Source: DATAOG01 sp963753685
GTDB lineage: Bacteria; Pseudomonadota; Alphaproteobacteria; Geminicoccales; Geminicoccaceae
DNA: 64,000 nucleotides
NCBI GenBank assembly: GCA_963753685.1
Contig: CAVWDE010000018.1
Coordinates: 43,401 to 107,400 of the forward strand
Direction: 5' to 3'
In this document: positions 54,472 through 62,718 of the stretch, one piece after another
Layout of the letters: each line of letters starts with the position of its first letter
Position numbering within the stretch: the stretch's first letter is position 1
The notes under the pieces: generated by a model
Told to the model about the DNA's origin: nothing
The model's database searches: none
The model's input: only the letters and a program-made list of their open reading frames with translations
Program-made: the position numbers and the translations under genes

Positions 54472-56913
54472 GTAGGCGTGGCCGACGTCGCCGTGCTCGG
54501 CGTGCATCTCGGTGGCCGGCAGCAGATCATCCCCGCTCAGCAGACCCGGGAACGCGCGCGCCAGGCCGGCGCGCGCCAAGGAGCTCGAATGGTGACTGCC
54601 AAGTTGGATCAGCTTGGCCATGGCGTCTCGAAGCCAGGCATCGCCGAGGACCACCCACGGCGCGAACGAACCGCGGCGCCCGGCCTCGACGACGCCTTCG
54701 GCGAGCTCGTCGTGATGGAAGACGATGGTGTCGTGGATCGGGTCGTGGAAGGTCAGCGACTCGGCCACCGACCAGCGGCCGCTGCCGGTGTCCAGCAGGG
54801 AGAGGAAGCTCGCCCCGGGCTGATAGTAGTCGGCGAGCGCGATCATGCTCGTCCGGGACAGATCGGCACCGGTGGAGCGCACCACCGCGGCGAACACGAG
54901 CGCCTGCGCAAAGCCCGGATGGACGTCCTTGACCCGGAAAATCTCGTCCGTGACGCTGTCCAGGAAGCACCCCTCCAGATCTTCGAGGGTGGCCGGGATC
55001 CGGGTCCGGCCATGCGCCAGGACGACCAGCAGTCGGACCAGGCGAGCCGGCCGCATCGACTCGCTCGCCAGCGCCCGCGCCCGCTCGGCCCATTCCGGCA
55101 CGACCTCGCCGATCTTGGCCAAGATCGCCGGCTGGTCGTCCACCTCGTCGGGCAGGAACAGGTTGTCGCCCGGCGTCAGCACGGTCTGCAGCCCGAGCGG
55201 CAGGTCGCGCCCCGCAACCACGACCGCGAGGTTCGGCGCGCGGGTCAACAAGTCCTGCAGCTGCCGCACCCCTTCGGCATCAAGCCGCTGAACGTCGTCG
55301 AGGAGAATGAGCCGGCGCGCGCGATCCTGGCGCGCGACCAGCTCGGGCAGGCCGAGGTCGAGGGCGAGCCCCTGATTCTCGACCCACCAGACCTCGGCGC
55401 CCGCGGCCGCGAGATCGAGCCCGAGGCGCCGCAGCGCGACCGTTTTTCCGCTGCCGCCCCGGCCTGTGATGCCGGCGACCCGAATCGACGAATTCGCGCC
55501 CAGCAGCTGCTGGACGCGGCGCATCAGCGCGTCGTGGAAACTCCGCCGCACATCCCAATCGCGAAACACGCCAAGCCAGGCCGCGTCGTCCTTGAAGGTA
55601 TAAAAGCGCTCCGGTGTGATCCGGCCCTCGCCCGGGTCGCGGCCGTCGTGCCCGGCGCGCGCGATGCGATCGTCCTCGGCCGCCCGCTCGCGCGCCCGCA
55701 GGTCATCGCCCACCGGCAGCAGGCCGGGCGGCAAAGGGTGCTTGTGGAACTTGATCTGATCGAGGAGGCTCCAGGCCCGGAACCGGGCGAGATTGTCATA
55801 CTCCAAAAACTGAACGAGCTGGGCGACCCGCTTGGCATGCTCGACCTCGGGGGGCAGCAGGTGGCCGCGGTCGATCTCGAGGTGGATCAGCAGGGCCTCC
55901 AGCTGGGAGGCTGAGAGCCGTTCGAGCCGCGCCCGCAGCCGGGTGGCCTCGCCGGACATCGCGGCCGGCTTGGGCCCGCCGCGCCGTTCGATGCCCAGGT
56001 AGTTGTCCGGCGCCGGCAGCAGCAGCCGGCGCAAGGCCTGGATGTTCAGGATCTTGCGGGCGACGCTGCCCAGGCAACGGACGCGCTGCGCGGGCGTCAG
56101 CGGCACCAGCATGAGCGCCTTGACATAGCCCTTGAGCACCTCGACCTGCGGCACGCGGAACGATGCCGCCGGATCGATCCAGGTGGCTCGCTCGCGGGTG
56201 GTCAGATAATACGACGTGTCCTTGTGGAAGCGCTTGATGAACAACGCCTCCGGCACGGTCTCGATCCGCCCGAGCATCGCGAGCTCGGCCAGCAGCACCT
56301 TGTCCGAGCCATAGTAGCTGCCGTGCAGCGAGGTCCGACGCACGAGGTCGGTGCGCATGACGCCGAAGATCTCGGAGCACAGCCGCATGCCGTGCAGCAC
56401 GTCGTCGAAGCGCCGGGCGGGGTCCGGGGAGGCCGCCAGGCCAAGCGGCTCGCGGAGCAGCGCCGGCGTGCCGTCGACGTCGACGTAACGGCCAAGCTCG
56501 GCGTCGAAGCTGAGCGGCCGCAGCTCCGCATTGACGACCTGAATCGCGGCGTGACAGACGCAGACGCTCGGATCCTCGTCCAGAACCGCGACGCAGCGCT
56601 CGAGATAGGTCGGCGCCAGCAGGTCGTCGTGCGCCGTCCATTTGAAATAGCGCCCCGTGGCCTGCTCGAACACGCGGTTGAAGTTGGGCGCCGCGCCGAT
56701 GTTGGCGGCGTTGCGCTCATACCGGAAGCGCGCGTCGGAGGCGATCATCCGCTGGCAGATCTGCTCGGTCGCGTCGGTCGAGGCGTTATCCGAGATGATC
56801 GCCTCGTAGTCGATGAAGGTCTGGGCGCGCAGGCAGTCGAACAGCTGCGCCAGATAGGCGGCGCCGTTGTAGACGGGGATGCCGAGAGTGAGCTTCGGGC
56901 CGATCCGGTTCAT
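54463..56913 (-). CDS. Glycosyltransferase family 2 fused to a death-like/EAD domain and a P-loop (STAND-like) NTPase
   Basis: An 816-residue protein in one open frame. Residues 1-313: a complete GT2 domain (LTLGIPVYNGAAYLAQL, SDNASTDATEQICQ, KWTAHDDLLAPTYLERCV). Residues ~320-395: ATRLRARLERLSASQLEALL then VEHAKRVAQLVQFLEYDN, an all-helical module resembling bacterial death-like/effector-associated domains. Residues ~450-700: an NTPase with Walker A GITGRGGSGKT (481-491), Walker B LILLDDVQ (around 539) and AVVVAGRD. The last ~110 residues are helical and lack clear repeats, so the sensor end seen in STAND proteins may be missing. The Met at residue 319 (ATG 55959) may be the old start of the EAD-NTPase gene. 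No stop separates the parts in any frame near the junction. Confidence 0.75.
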   Translation of the reverse strand: MNRIGPKLTLGIPVYNGAAYLAQLFDCLRAQTFIDYEAIISDNASTDATEQICQRMIASDARFRYERNAANIGAAPNFNRVFEQATGRYFKWTAHDDLLAPTYLERCVAVLDEDPSVCVCHAAIQVVNAELRPLSFDAELGRYVDVDGTPALLREPLGLAASPDPARRFDDVLHGMRLCSEIFGVMRTDLVRRTSLHGSYYGSDKVLLAELAMLGRIETVPEALFIKRFHKDTSYYLTTRERATWIDPAASFRVPQVEVLKGYVKALMLVPLTPAQRVRCLGSVARKILNIQALRRLLLPAPDNYLGIERRGGPKPAAMSGEATRLRARLERLSASQLEALLIHLEIDRGHLLPPEVEHAKRVAQLVQFLEYDNLARFRAWSLLDQIKFHKHPLPPGLLPVGDDLRARERAAEDDRIARAGHDGRDPGEGRITPERFYTFKDDAAWLGVFRDWDVRRSFHDALMRRVQQLLGANSSIRVAGITGRGGSGKTVALRRLGLDLAAAGAEVWWVENQGLALDLGLPELVARQDRARRLILLDDVQRLDAEGVRQLQDLLTRAPNLAVVVAGRDLPLGLQTVLTPGDNLFLPDEVDDQPAILAKIGEVVPEWAERARALASESMRPARLVRLLVVLAHGRTRIPATLEDLEGCFLDSVTDEIFRVKDVHPGFAQALVFAAVVRSTGADLSRTSMIALADYYQPGASFLSLLDTGSGRWSVAESLTFHDPIHDTIVFHHDELAEGVVEAGRRGSFAPWVVLGDAWLRDAMAKLIQLGSHHSSSLARAGLARAFPGLLSGDDLLPATEMHAEHGDVGHAYGT

Positions 56914-57005
56914 CCTGAGTTCCGCGCTTCCTCGAGTGCCTGGCGGCGGGCGGCGCCGCGCCCCCGACCTCCGATGGCTCAGGTTTGACGCTCCGGCTTA
57001 ACTTC

Positions 57006-57046
57006 AGGTGTAGCTCGAAAAGCCCGCCAAAGGCAATCGGTCTACC
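57006..57046 (-). promoter_or_regulatory. Conserved leader/promoter block of the fused glycosyltransferase gene
   Basis: Matches 54200-54238 with several substitutions. On the minus strand TTGCCT and CTACACCT lie at promoter spacing ~93 bases before the ATG at 56913. Its preservation shows that the tandem duplication included the upstream region. Confidence 0.5.
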
Positions 57047-57073
57047 GGGGCTCGGACCACGGCCGAGGCCGGG

Positions 57074-58393
57074 TCAGCGCCGTTCCGCGACCAGGGCCAC
57101 GAAGCTCTGCCGCAGCAACCCGCGCGCGATCGGCTTGATGCCCATATGGTGAAGGCTCCAGAGCAGCCCGGTCAGAATGAAGGTCTCGGCGCCGACCGTG
57201 ACCCAGGCCATGCCGAGCGCCCCGAACCGGGGCGCCAGGATCAGGGCCAGGGCGAGGTTGAGAACGGTGCTGGCGATGACCACGATGTTCAGGAGACGGT
57301 CGAGGCCGTAGGGGATCATCCATTGGGTGACCAAGGCGCCGTTGACCACCATCAACGGAATGATCGCGGCCATCACCTGAAGCACCGGGGTCGCGGCGGT
57401 GAACTCGGCGCCGAACATCAGATCGACCAGCCAGGGCGCGAACAGGCCGATCGTCAACCCGAGCAGAATGCCGGTCGCGCCCTGCAGGAACAGGGTCAGA
57501 CCGGCCAGCTGCCGGGCCTGGTCCGGGCTCGCGCCGACCAGGTGCGACAGGCGCGGCAAAAGGGCGGTGTTGATCGGCTGCAACAGCCAGGCGACCGGCC
57601 GGCAGAGCTTCTCGCCGGCGGCGAAGAACGCGACCTGATGGGGCGCCACCAGCAGGCCGAGCAGGAAGACGTTGCCGGCGGTGTGCATCATCAGCGCGAT
57701 CCGCATCACGAACATGCTCGCCCCCAGCCGGAGCGTGCGGCCGACCAGGCCGAGGCTCAGCTGACCGGGCCGGACCTCGCGCAGCATCAGGGTGTAGCCG
57801 GCCGCGGTCGCCAGCAGCGCGCCGCCGGCGTAGCAGGCGAGCACCAGCCAGCTGTCCTCGGGCCCGCGCACCAGGGCGAAGATCGCCAGGGTCGCCGCGA
57901 GCTTGGCAGCGATCGTGATCACGCCGATCAGCGGAATCCGCTCCTGGCCGGTGAAGTACCAGACCGGGTTGAAGCCCTGCAGGATGGCAAACGCGAGCCC
58001 GGCCCAGACCAGCGACGGCTGGTTCTCGAACACCGGCACGGCGAAGCGCACCACGACCGCGGCGACCGTCACGACCGCCGCGAGCAGCAGCTGGGCGACG
58101 AAGGCGCCGCTGACCAGATCGGCCAGCTGCGCGGCCTGATTGCGGGCGCTCGCGACCGCGCGCGTGCCCGAGAAGCTGAAGCCGTACTCGACGGTCACGA
58201 TGCCGTACATGGCGAACGCCTGCGCGATCGCGAACACGCCCCAGCCCGACGGCCCCAGAACCCGGGCGAGATAGGGCAGCACCATCAGCGGCAGCACCTG
58301 CTCGACCGCCCGCACGCCGTACAGCGCCAGGATGTTGCGCACCAGGCGGGCGCGGGCGAGCCCCTTCAGGCGGTCGAGCAACACACGGGTCAC
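57074..58393 (-). CDS. Oligosaccharide flippase family protein (Wzx/RfbX-like)
   Basis: A 439-residue membrane protein with about 12 hydrophobic segments; ILALYGVRAVEQVLPLMVLP, LARVLGPSGWGVFAIAQAFA and EYGFSFSGTRAVA are typical of RfbX/Wzx. The middle carries QPINTALLPRLSHL and the end a conserved YGLDRLLN loop. It moves lipid-linked repeat units to the periplasm. GTG 58393 with GAGGCGG upstream is chosen because an ATG at 58438 lies inside the tRNA gene. Last gene of the polysaccharide cluster. Confidence 0.88.
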   Translation of the reverse strand: MTRVLLDRLKGLARARLVRNILALYGVRAVEQVLPLMVLPYLARVLGPSGWGVFAIAQAFAMYGIVTVEYGFSFSGTRAVASARNQAAQLADLVSGAFVAQLLLAAVVTVAAVVVRFAVPVFENQPSLVWAGLAFAILQGFNPVWYFTGQERIPLIGVITIAAKLAATLAIFALVRGPEDSWLVLACYAGGALLATAAGYTLMLREVRPGQLSLGLVGRTLRLGASMFVMRIALMMHTAGNVFLLGLLVAPHQVAFFAAGEKLCRPVAWLLQPINTALLPRLSHLVGASPDQARQLAGLTLFLQGATGILLGLTIGLFAPWLVDLMFGAEFTAATPVLQVMAAIIPLMVVNGALVTQWMIPYGLDRLLNIVVIASTVLNLALALILAPRFGALGMAWVTVGAETFILTGLLWSLHHMGIKPIARGLLRQSFVALVAERR

Positions 58394-58426
58394 TGTCGGC
58401 GAACCGCCTCTGAGGCAGAGCGTGGA

Positions 58427-58501
58427 TGGCGTCCCCACGGGGAATTGAACCCCGGTTTCCGCCTTGAAAGGGCGGCGTCCTAACCTCTAGACGATGGGGA
58501 C
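58427..58501 (-). tRNA. tRNA-Glu (UUC)
   Basis: A 75-nucleotide gene with the acceptor GTCCCCA pairing to TGGGGAC, the D-arm TCGTCTAGAGGTTAGGAC, anticodon stem CCGCC/GGCGG around the loop CTTTCAA (anticodon TTC at loop positions 34-36) and GGTTCAATTCC in the T-arm. The 3' CCA is encoded. Lies between the flippase gene and recJ, transcribed left. Confidence 0.95.
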
Positions 58502-58581
58502 GTGGCGGCAGCGTTTAGCGGCAGCGGCCGCGAAAAGCAAGCGGACGCACCGGCGCAGGGCTGCGGCCGGTGGGCGCGTGG

Positions 58582-60351
58582 TCAGCCGCAACGGGCCGCG
58601 TCCTCGATCCGGAAGCTGACCCGCAGCTGGCCCTGCCAGGCGTCGAGCTTGAGGGTGCCGGCGAGGTGCAAAGGCGCGCCGCCGGCCGTCAGCAGCGCCT
58701 CGCCGAGCGGTCGTTCGGCGGCCCGAAACGCAACCGCACGCACATGTCCGCCCGCGGCATCCTGCAACCAACAGTCGATATGGCTGTCGCCGATCCGGCG
58801 GACCTGGAAGCTTTGCGCCTCGGGCAGCATGAAGCGCGGCTCGGGGTTGCCGCGCCCGAACGGGCCGAGCGCGCCCAGGCGCTCGGCCAGCCCCGGCGAC
58901 AGGGCGGTCACCTGGAGCGCGCCATCGAGCGCCAGATCCGGCGCCGGCGGCAGGCCTGGCCCGAGCGCCTGCGCCAGGCGCTCGCCCAGGAAGTGCGTCA
59001 GCGCGTCCAGCTGATCGGCGCAGACCGTGAGGCCGGCCGCCATCGGATGGCCGCCGCCCTCGAGCAGCAGCCCGTTCTGGCGGGCGGCGATCACCGCGCT
59101 GCCGAGATCGAAGCCCGCGACCGAGCGCCCGGAGCCCTTGCCGACCCCGCCCATGAGACCGATCACGATCGCCGGGCGGTGGTAGCGCTCGACCAGGCGC
59201 GAAGCCACCAGGCCGACCACGCCCGGCGACCAGTCCTCGCCCGCGACCAAAAGCAGCGGCCGGCCCGCGGCCAGCGCCGGCCCGAGCTGGCGCTCCGCGG
59301 CCGCCAGCACGCGCCGTTCGGTCGCGCGGCGCTCCTGGTTCAGATGCTCCATGCGGGCGACGATCGCCGCGATCGCGTCGGGCGCCTCGGCGAGCAGCAG
59401 GTCGGCCGCAAGCTGCGAGCAGCCGGTGCGGCCGCCGGCGTTGATCCGCGGGCCCAAGACGAAGCCGAAATGCTCCGCGGCCGGCGGCGCGTTGAGGCCG
59501 GCCGCGGCCGCCAGCGCCGCCAGACCCGGGTTGCCGCGCCCGGCGGCGATCTTGAGACCCTGGCACACCAGCGCCCGATTGAGACCGGACAGCGGCACCA
59601 GGTCGCAGACCGTGCCGAGCGCCACGAGGTCGAGCCAGCGGCGCAGATCGGGCTCCGCCCGGCGCATAAAATGGCCGCGCGTGCGCAGCCGCCGGTTGAG
59701 CGCCACCACCAAAAGGAAGGTGACCCCGACCGCGGCCAATTCGCCCATCGTGGTCACCTGATCGGCGCGGTTCGGGTTGACCACGGCGAACGCCGGCGGC
59801 AGGTGCTGCTCGGCCGCGTGGTGGTCGACCACGATCACCTGCTGACCGCGCTCGGCGGCGGTCGCGAGCGCGGCGAAGGCGGTGGTGCCGGAATCCAGGG
59901 TCACGACCAGCCGGCAGCCCTGGCCCGCCAGACGCTCCAGCGCCTGCGGGTTGGGGCCATAGCCCTCCTCGAGCCGGTCGGGCACATCGATCCGCGCTTC
60001 GCCGCCGACCGCGCGCAGATAGCGCGCGAGCAAGGCGACCGAGGTCGCGCCGTCGACGTCGTAGTCGCCGAGCAGCCCGACCGGCTCGCCCGCCTGCACG
60101 GCATCGGCGAGGCGTTCGACCGCGCGGTCGAGATCATGCAGATGCGACGGGTCGGGCAGGGCATCCCGCAGCCGCGGCGCCATGAACGCCGGCACGCCGT
60201 CGACCGCGACGCCGCGGCCGGCGAGGATCCGCCCGACCACCTCCGGCAGATCGATCCGCTGGCAGATCGCCAGCGCCTGCGCGGCGTCGTGCTCGCGCCA
60301 GCGCCAGCAACGACCGCTGATCGAGCGCTCGACCGCCGGCGCCAGGCTCAT
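58582..60351 (-). CDS. recJ: Single-stranded-DNA-specific exonuclease RecJ
   Basis: A 589-residue DHH-family exonuclease: GLLGDYDVDGATSVALLARY (motif I), VVTLDSGTTAF (motif II), VIVVDHHAAEQHLPPA (DHH motif) and VNPNRADQ; the DHHA1 part has GGGHPMAAGLTV. Degrades single-stranded DNA 5' to 3' during repair and recombination. Normal length. 13 bases after glpX, so co-transcribed with alaC-hom-glpX. Confidence 0.95.
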   Translation of the reverse strand: MSLAPAVERSISGRCWRWREHDAAQALAICQRIDLPEVVGRILAGRGVAVDGVPAFMAPRLRDALPDPSHLHDLDRAVERLADAVQAGEPVGLLGDYDVDGATSVALLARYLRAVGGEARIDVPDRLEEGYGPNPQALERLAGQGCRLVVTLDSGTTAFAALATAAERGQQVIVVDHHAAEQHLPPAFAVVNPNRADQVTTMGELAAVGVTFLLVVALNRRLRTRGHFMRRAEPDLRRWLDLVALGTVCDLVPLSGLNRALVCQGLKIAAGRGNPGLAALAAAAGLNAPPAAEHFGFVLGPRINAGGRTGCSQLAADLLLAEAPDAIAAIVARMEHLNQERRATERRVLAAAERQLGPALAAGRPLLLVAGEDWSPGVVGLVASRLVERYHRPAIVIGLMGGVGKGSGRSVAGFDLGSAVIAARQNGLLLEGGGHPMAAGLTVCADQLDALTHFLGERLAQALGPGLPPAPDLALDGALQVTALSPGLAERLGALGPFGRGNPEPRFMLPEAQSFQVRRIGDSHIDCWLQDAAGGHVRAVAFRAAERPLGEALLTAGGAPLHLAGTLKLDAWQGQLRVSFRIEDAARCG

Positions 60352-60364
60352 GTCCGCACCGCTC

Positions 60365-61360
60365 TCAGGCGACGAAACCCGCGACCACCTCGCTCTTGCG
60401 GCGGAGATAATGCTCGGTCTCGACGATGCGCACGGTGCCGGTCTTGGAGCGCATGACGATCGATTCCGTGATCACGCCGCCCGGAAAGCGCCGCACTCCG
60501 GCCAGCATCGTGCCATCGGTGACGCCGGTCGCGGCGAACATGACGTCGCCGCGCGCGAGGTCGTGGAGATCGTAGACCCGGGTCAGATCGGTGATGCCCA
60601 TGCGGCCGGCGCGCACCCGCTCGTCGTCGTTGCGGAAATGCAGCCGGCCCTGCATCTGGCCGCCGATCGAGCGCAGCGCGGCCGCCGCCAGCACGCCCTC
60701 GGGCGCGCCGCCGATGCCGAGATAGATGTCGATCCCGCTGTCTGGCCGCGCGGTCGCGATCACGCCGGCGACGTCGCCGTCCCGGATCAGACGGATGCGG
60801 GCGCCCGCCTCGCGCACCCTGGCGATCAGGTCCTGATGGCGCGGCCGGTCGAGGATCAGGACCACCAGATCGCCGATCTCCACCTTCTTGGCCTTGGCCA
60901 GATTGGCGAGGTTCTCCCGCGGCGGGGCGCTGAGGTCGATCAAGTGCGCGGGCAGGCCGCCGCCGACCGCGATCTTGTCCATGTAGGTGTCGGGCGCATT
61001 GAGGAAGCCGCCGGCGCCGGCCATGGCGATGCAGGCGATCGCGTTCGGGCCGCCGGTCGCGGTGATCGTGGTGCCCTCGAGCGGATCGAGCGCGATGTCG
61101 ACCTTGGGGCCTTTGCCGGAGCCGACCTTCTCGCCGATATAGAGCATCGGCGCCTCGTCGCGCTCGCCCTCGCCGATCACCACCGTGCCCTCGATGTCGA
61201 GCACGTTGAGCGCCTGGCGCATCGCGTCGACCGCCGCCTGATCGGCCGCGTGCTCGTCGCCCCGGCCCATCCACGCGGTGCTCGCGATCGCCGCGCGCTC
61301 AGTCACGCGCACCGCCTCGAGCGCCAGATTGCGATCCTGGAGCCTGATCTCGTCCGCCAT
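60365..61360 (-). CDS. glpX: Class II fructose-1,6-bisphosphatase GlpX
   Basis: A 331-residue enzyme with the GlpX signature motifs: IEGTVVIGEGERDEAPMLYI, DIALDPLEGTT, ATGGPNAIACIAMAG, and RPRHQDLI; APDTYMDKI and GIGGAPEGVLAAAALR also fit. Hydrolyses fructose-1,6-bisphosphate in gluconeogenesis with a divalent metal. ATG at 61360, 40 bases after hom. Confidence 0.95.
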   Translation of the reverse strand: MADEIRLQDRNLALEAVRVTERAAIASTAWMGRGDEHAADQAAVDAMRQALNVLDIEGTVVIGEGERDEAPMLYIGEKVGSGKGPKVDIALDPLEGTTITATGGPNAIACIAMAGAGGFLNAPDTYMDKIAVGGGLPAHLIDLSAPPRENLANLAKAKKVEIGDLVVLILDRPRHQDLIARVREAGARIRLIRDGDVAGVIATARPDSGIDIYLGIGGAPEGVLAAAALRSIGGQMQGRLHFRNDDERVRAGRMGITDLTRVYDLHDLARGDVMFAATGVTDGTMLAGVRRFPGGVITESIVMRSKTGTVRIVETEHYLRRKSEVVAGFVA

Positions 61361-61400
61361 GGTGCAGCTCTCCCCGCTTGAGATCCCCGGCGCGCGCCGC

Positions 61401-62714
61401 CTACAGGGATTCGATCCGGATCATCCGGGGCGGCTCCAGAACCGCCGCGAGCGCCCCGATCTCCGCCAGAGCCCCGATCATCTGCGCCTCGGCGGTCTCG
61501 TGGGTGGTCAAGACGATCGGCACCGGCTCGCCTGGATTGCGGGCCCGCTGGATCAACGCCTCGATCGAGACCTCGTGGTCGCGCAGGCAGGCGGCAACGT
61601 CGGCCATGACGCCCGGCTTGTCCACCACCATGAGGCGAAAATAATAGGCGCCGTAGTGCCGGTCCATCGACGCGATCGGCAGCGCCTCGAGCCGCGCGCT
61701 CGGGACCGTGAACACCGGCGGGCAGGCGCCCCGGGCGAGGTCGGCGAGGTCGGCAACCACCGCCGAGGCGGTCGGGCCGCCGCCGGCGCCGCGGCCCGAA
61801 TAGAGCGTGGAGCCGACCTGATCGCCCTCGGCGACCACGGCGTTGTAAACCCCTTCGACCTGGCTGATCGGGGTGCCGATCCGGACCATGCTCGGATGCA
61901 CCCGCTGCTCGAGCCCGTGGTCGGTCAGCCGCGCGACCCCGAGCAGCTTGATCCGATAGCCCATCTCGCTGGCGAAGGCGATATCGAGCGGCGAGACGTG
62001 GCGGATGCCCTCGGTGTAGACCGCATCGATCGCGGGCGCGCAGCCGAACGCCAGCGCCGCCAGCAGGGCGAGCTTGTGGGCGGCGTCGATGCCGTCGATG
62101 TCGAACCTCGGGTCAGCCTCGGCGTAGCCCAGCGCCTGTGCCTCCTGGAGCACGTCCTCGAAGTCGCGCCCGCTCTCGCGCATGGTGGTCAGGATGTAGT
62201 TGCAGGTGCCGTTCAGGATGCCGTAGACGCGCCGGATCCGGTTGCCGGCGAGACCCTCGCGCAGGGTCTTGACGATCGGGATGCCGCCCGCGACCGCGGC
62301 CTCGAAGCCGATCGTCACCCGCCCCGCCTCGGCCAGACGGGCGAGCTCGGCGCCGTGATGGGCGAGCAGCGCCTTGTTGGCCGTGACCACCGGCTTGCCG
62401 GCCGCGAGCGCCGCCCGGCAGAGCGCCAGCGCCGGGCCGCCCTCGCCGCCGATCAGCTCGACCACCAGATCGATCTCCGGGTCGGCGGCGAGCGCCAGCG
62501 GGTCGTCGTACCAGCGATAGCGCAGGGTCGCGACCCCGCGCTCGCGCTGCCGGTTGCGCGCCGAGACCGCGACCACCCGCAGCTCGCGCCCGGCGCGCAG
62601 CGCCACCAGGGCGCCGTTCTGCTCGAGCAGGCGCAACACCGCGCTGCCGACCGTGCCGAGGCCGGCGATGCCCAGGCGCAGCGGCTCGGCCTCCCCGCGC
62701 AGCGGCCCAACCAT
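61401..62714 (-). CDS. hom: Homoserine dehydrogenase
   Basis: A 437-residue enzyme: LGIAGLGTVGSAVLRLLEQN (NAD-binding), VVTANKALLAHHGAEL, FEAAVAGGIPIVKTLREGLA and NGTCNYILTTM with ADPRFDIDGIDAAHKLALLA over the catalytic region, and a C-terminal ACT domain (YYFRLMVVDKPGVMADVAAC) for feedback control by threonine. Makes homoserine in Thr/Met synthesis. ATG 62714 is four bases after the aminotransferase stop. Confidence 0.95.
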   Translation of the reverse strand: MVGPLRGEAEPLRLGIAGLGTVGSAVLRLLEQNGALVALRAGRELRVVAVSARNRQRERGVATLRYRWYDDPLALAADPEIDLVVELIGGEGGPALALCRAALAAGKPVVTANKALLAHHGAELARLAEAGRVTIGFEAAVAGGIPIVKTLREGLAGNRIRRVYGILNGTCNYILTTMRESGRDFEDVLQEAQALGYAEADPRFDIDGIDAAHKLALLAALAFGCAPAIDAVYTEGIRHVSPLDIAFASEMGYRIKLLGVARLTDHGLEQRVHPSMVRIGTPISQVEGVYNAVVAEGDQVGSTLYSGRGAGGGPTASAVVADLADLARGACPPVFTVPSARLEALPIASMDRHYGAYYFRLMVVDKPGVMADVAACLRDHEVSIEALIQRARNPGEPVPIVLTTHETAEAQMIGALAEIGALAAVLEPPRMIRIESL

Positions 62715-62718
62715 GCGC

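Noticed and set aside
58427..58501. tRNA-Glu as an attachment site for an integrated island
   Set aside because: No second copy of the tRNA 3' end and no integrase next to it; both flanks are ordinary genes.
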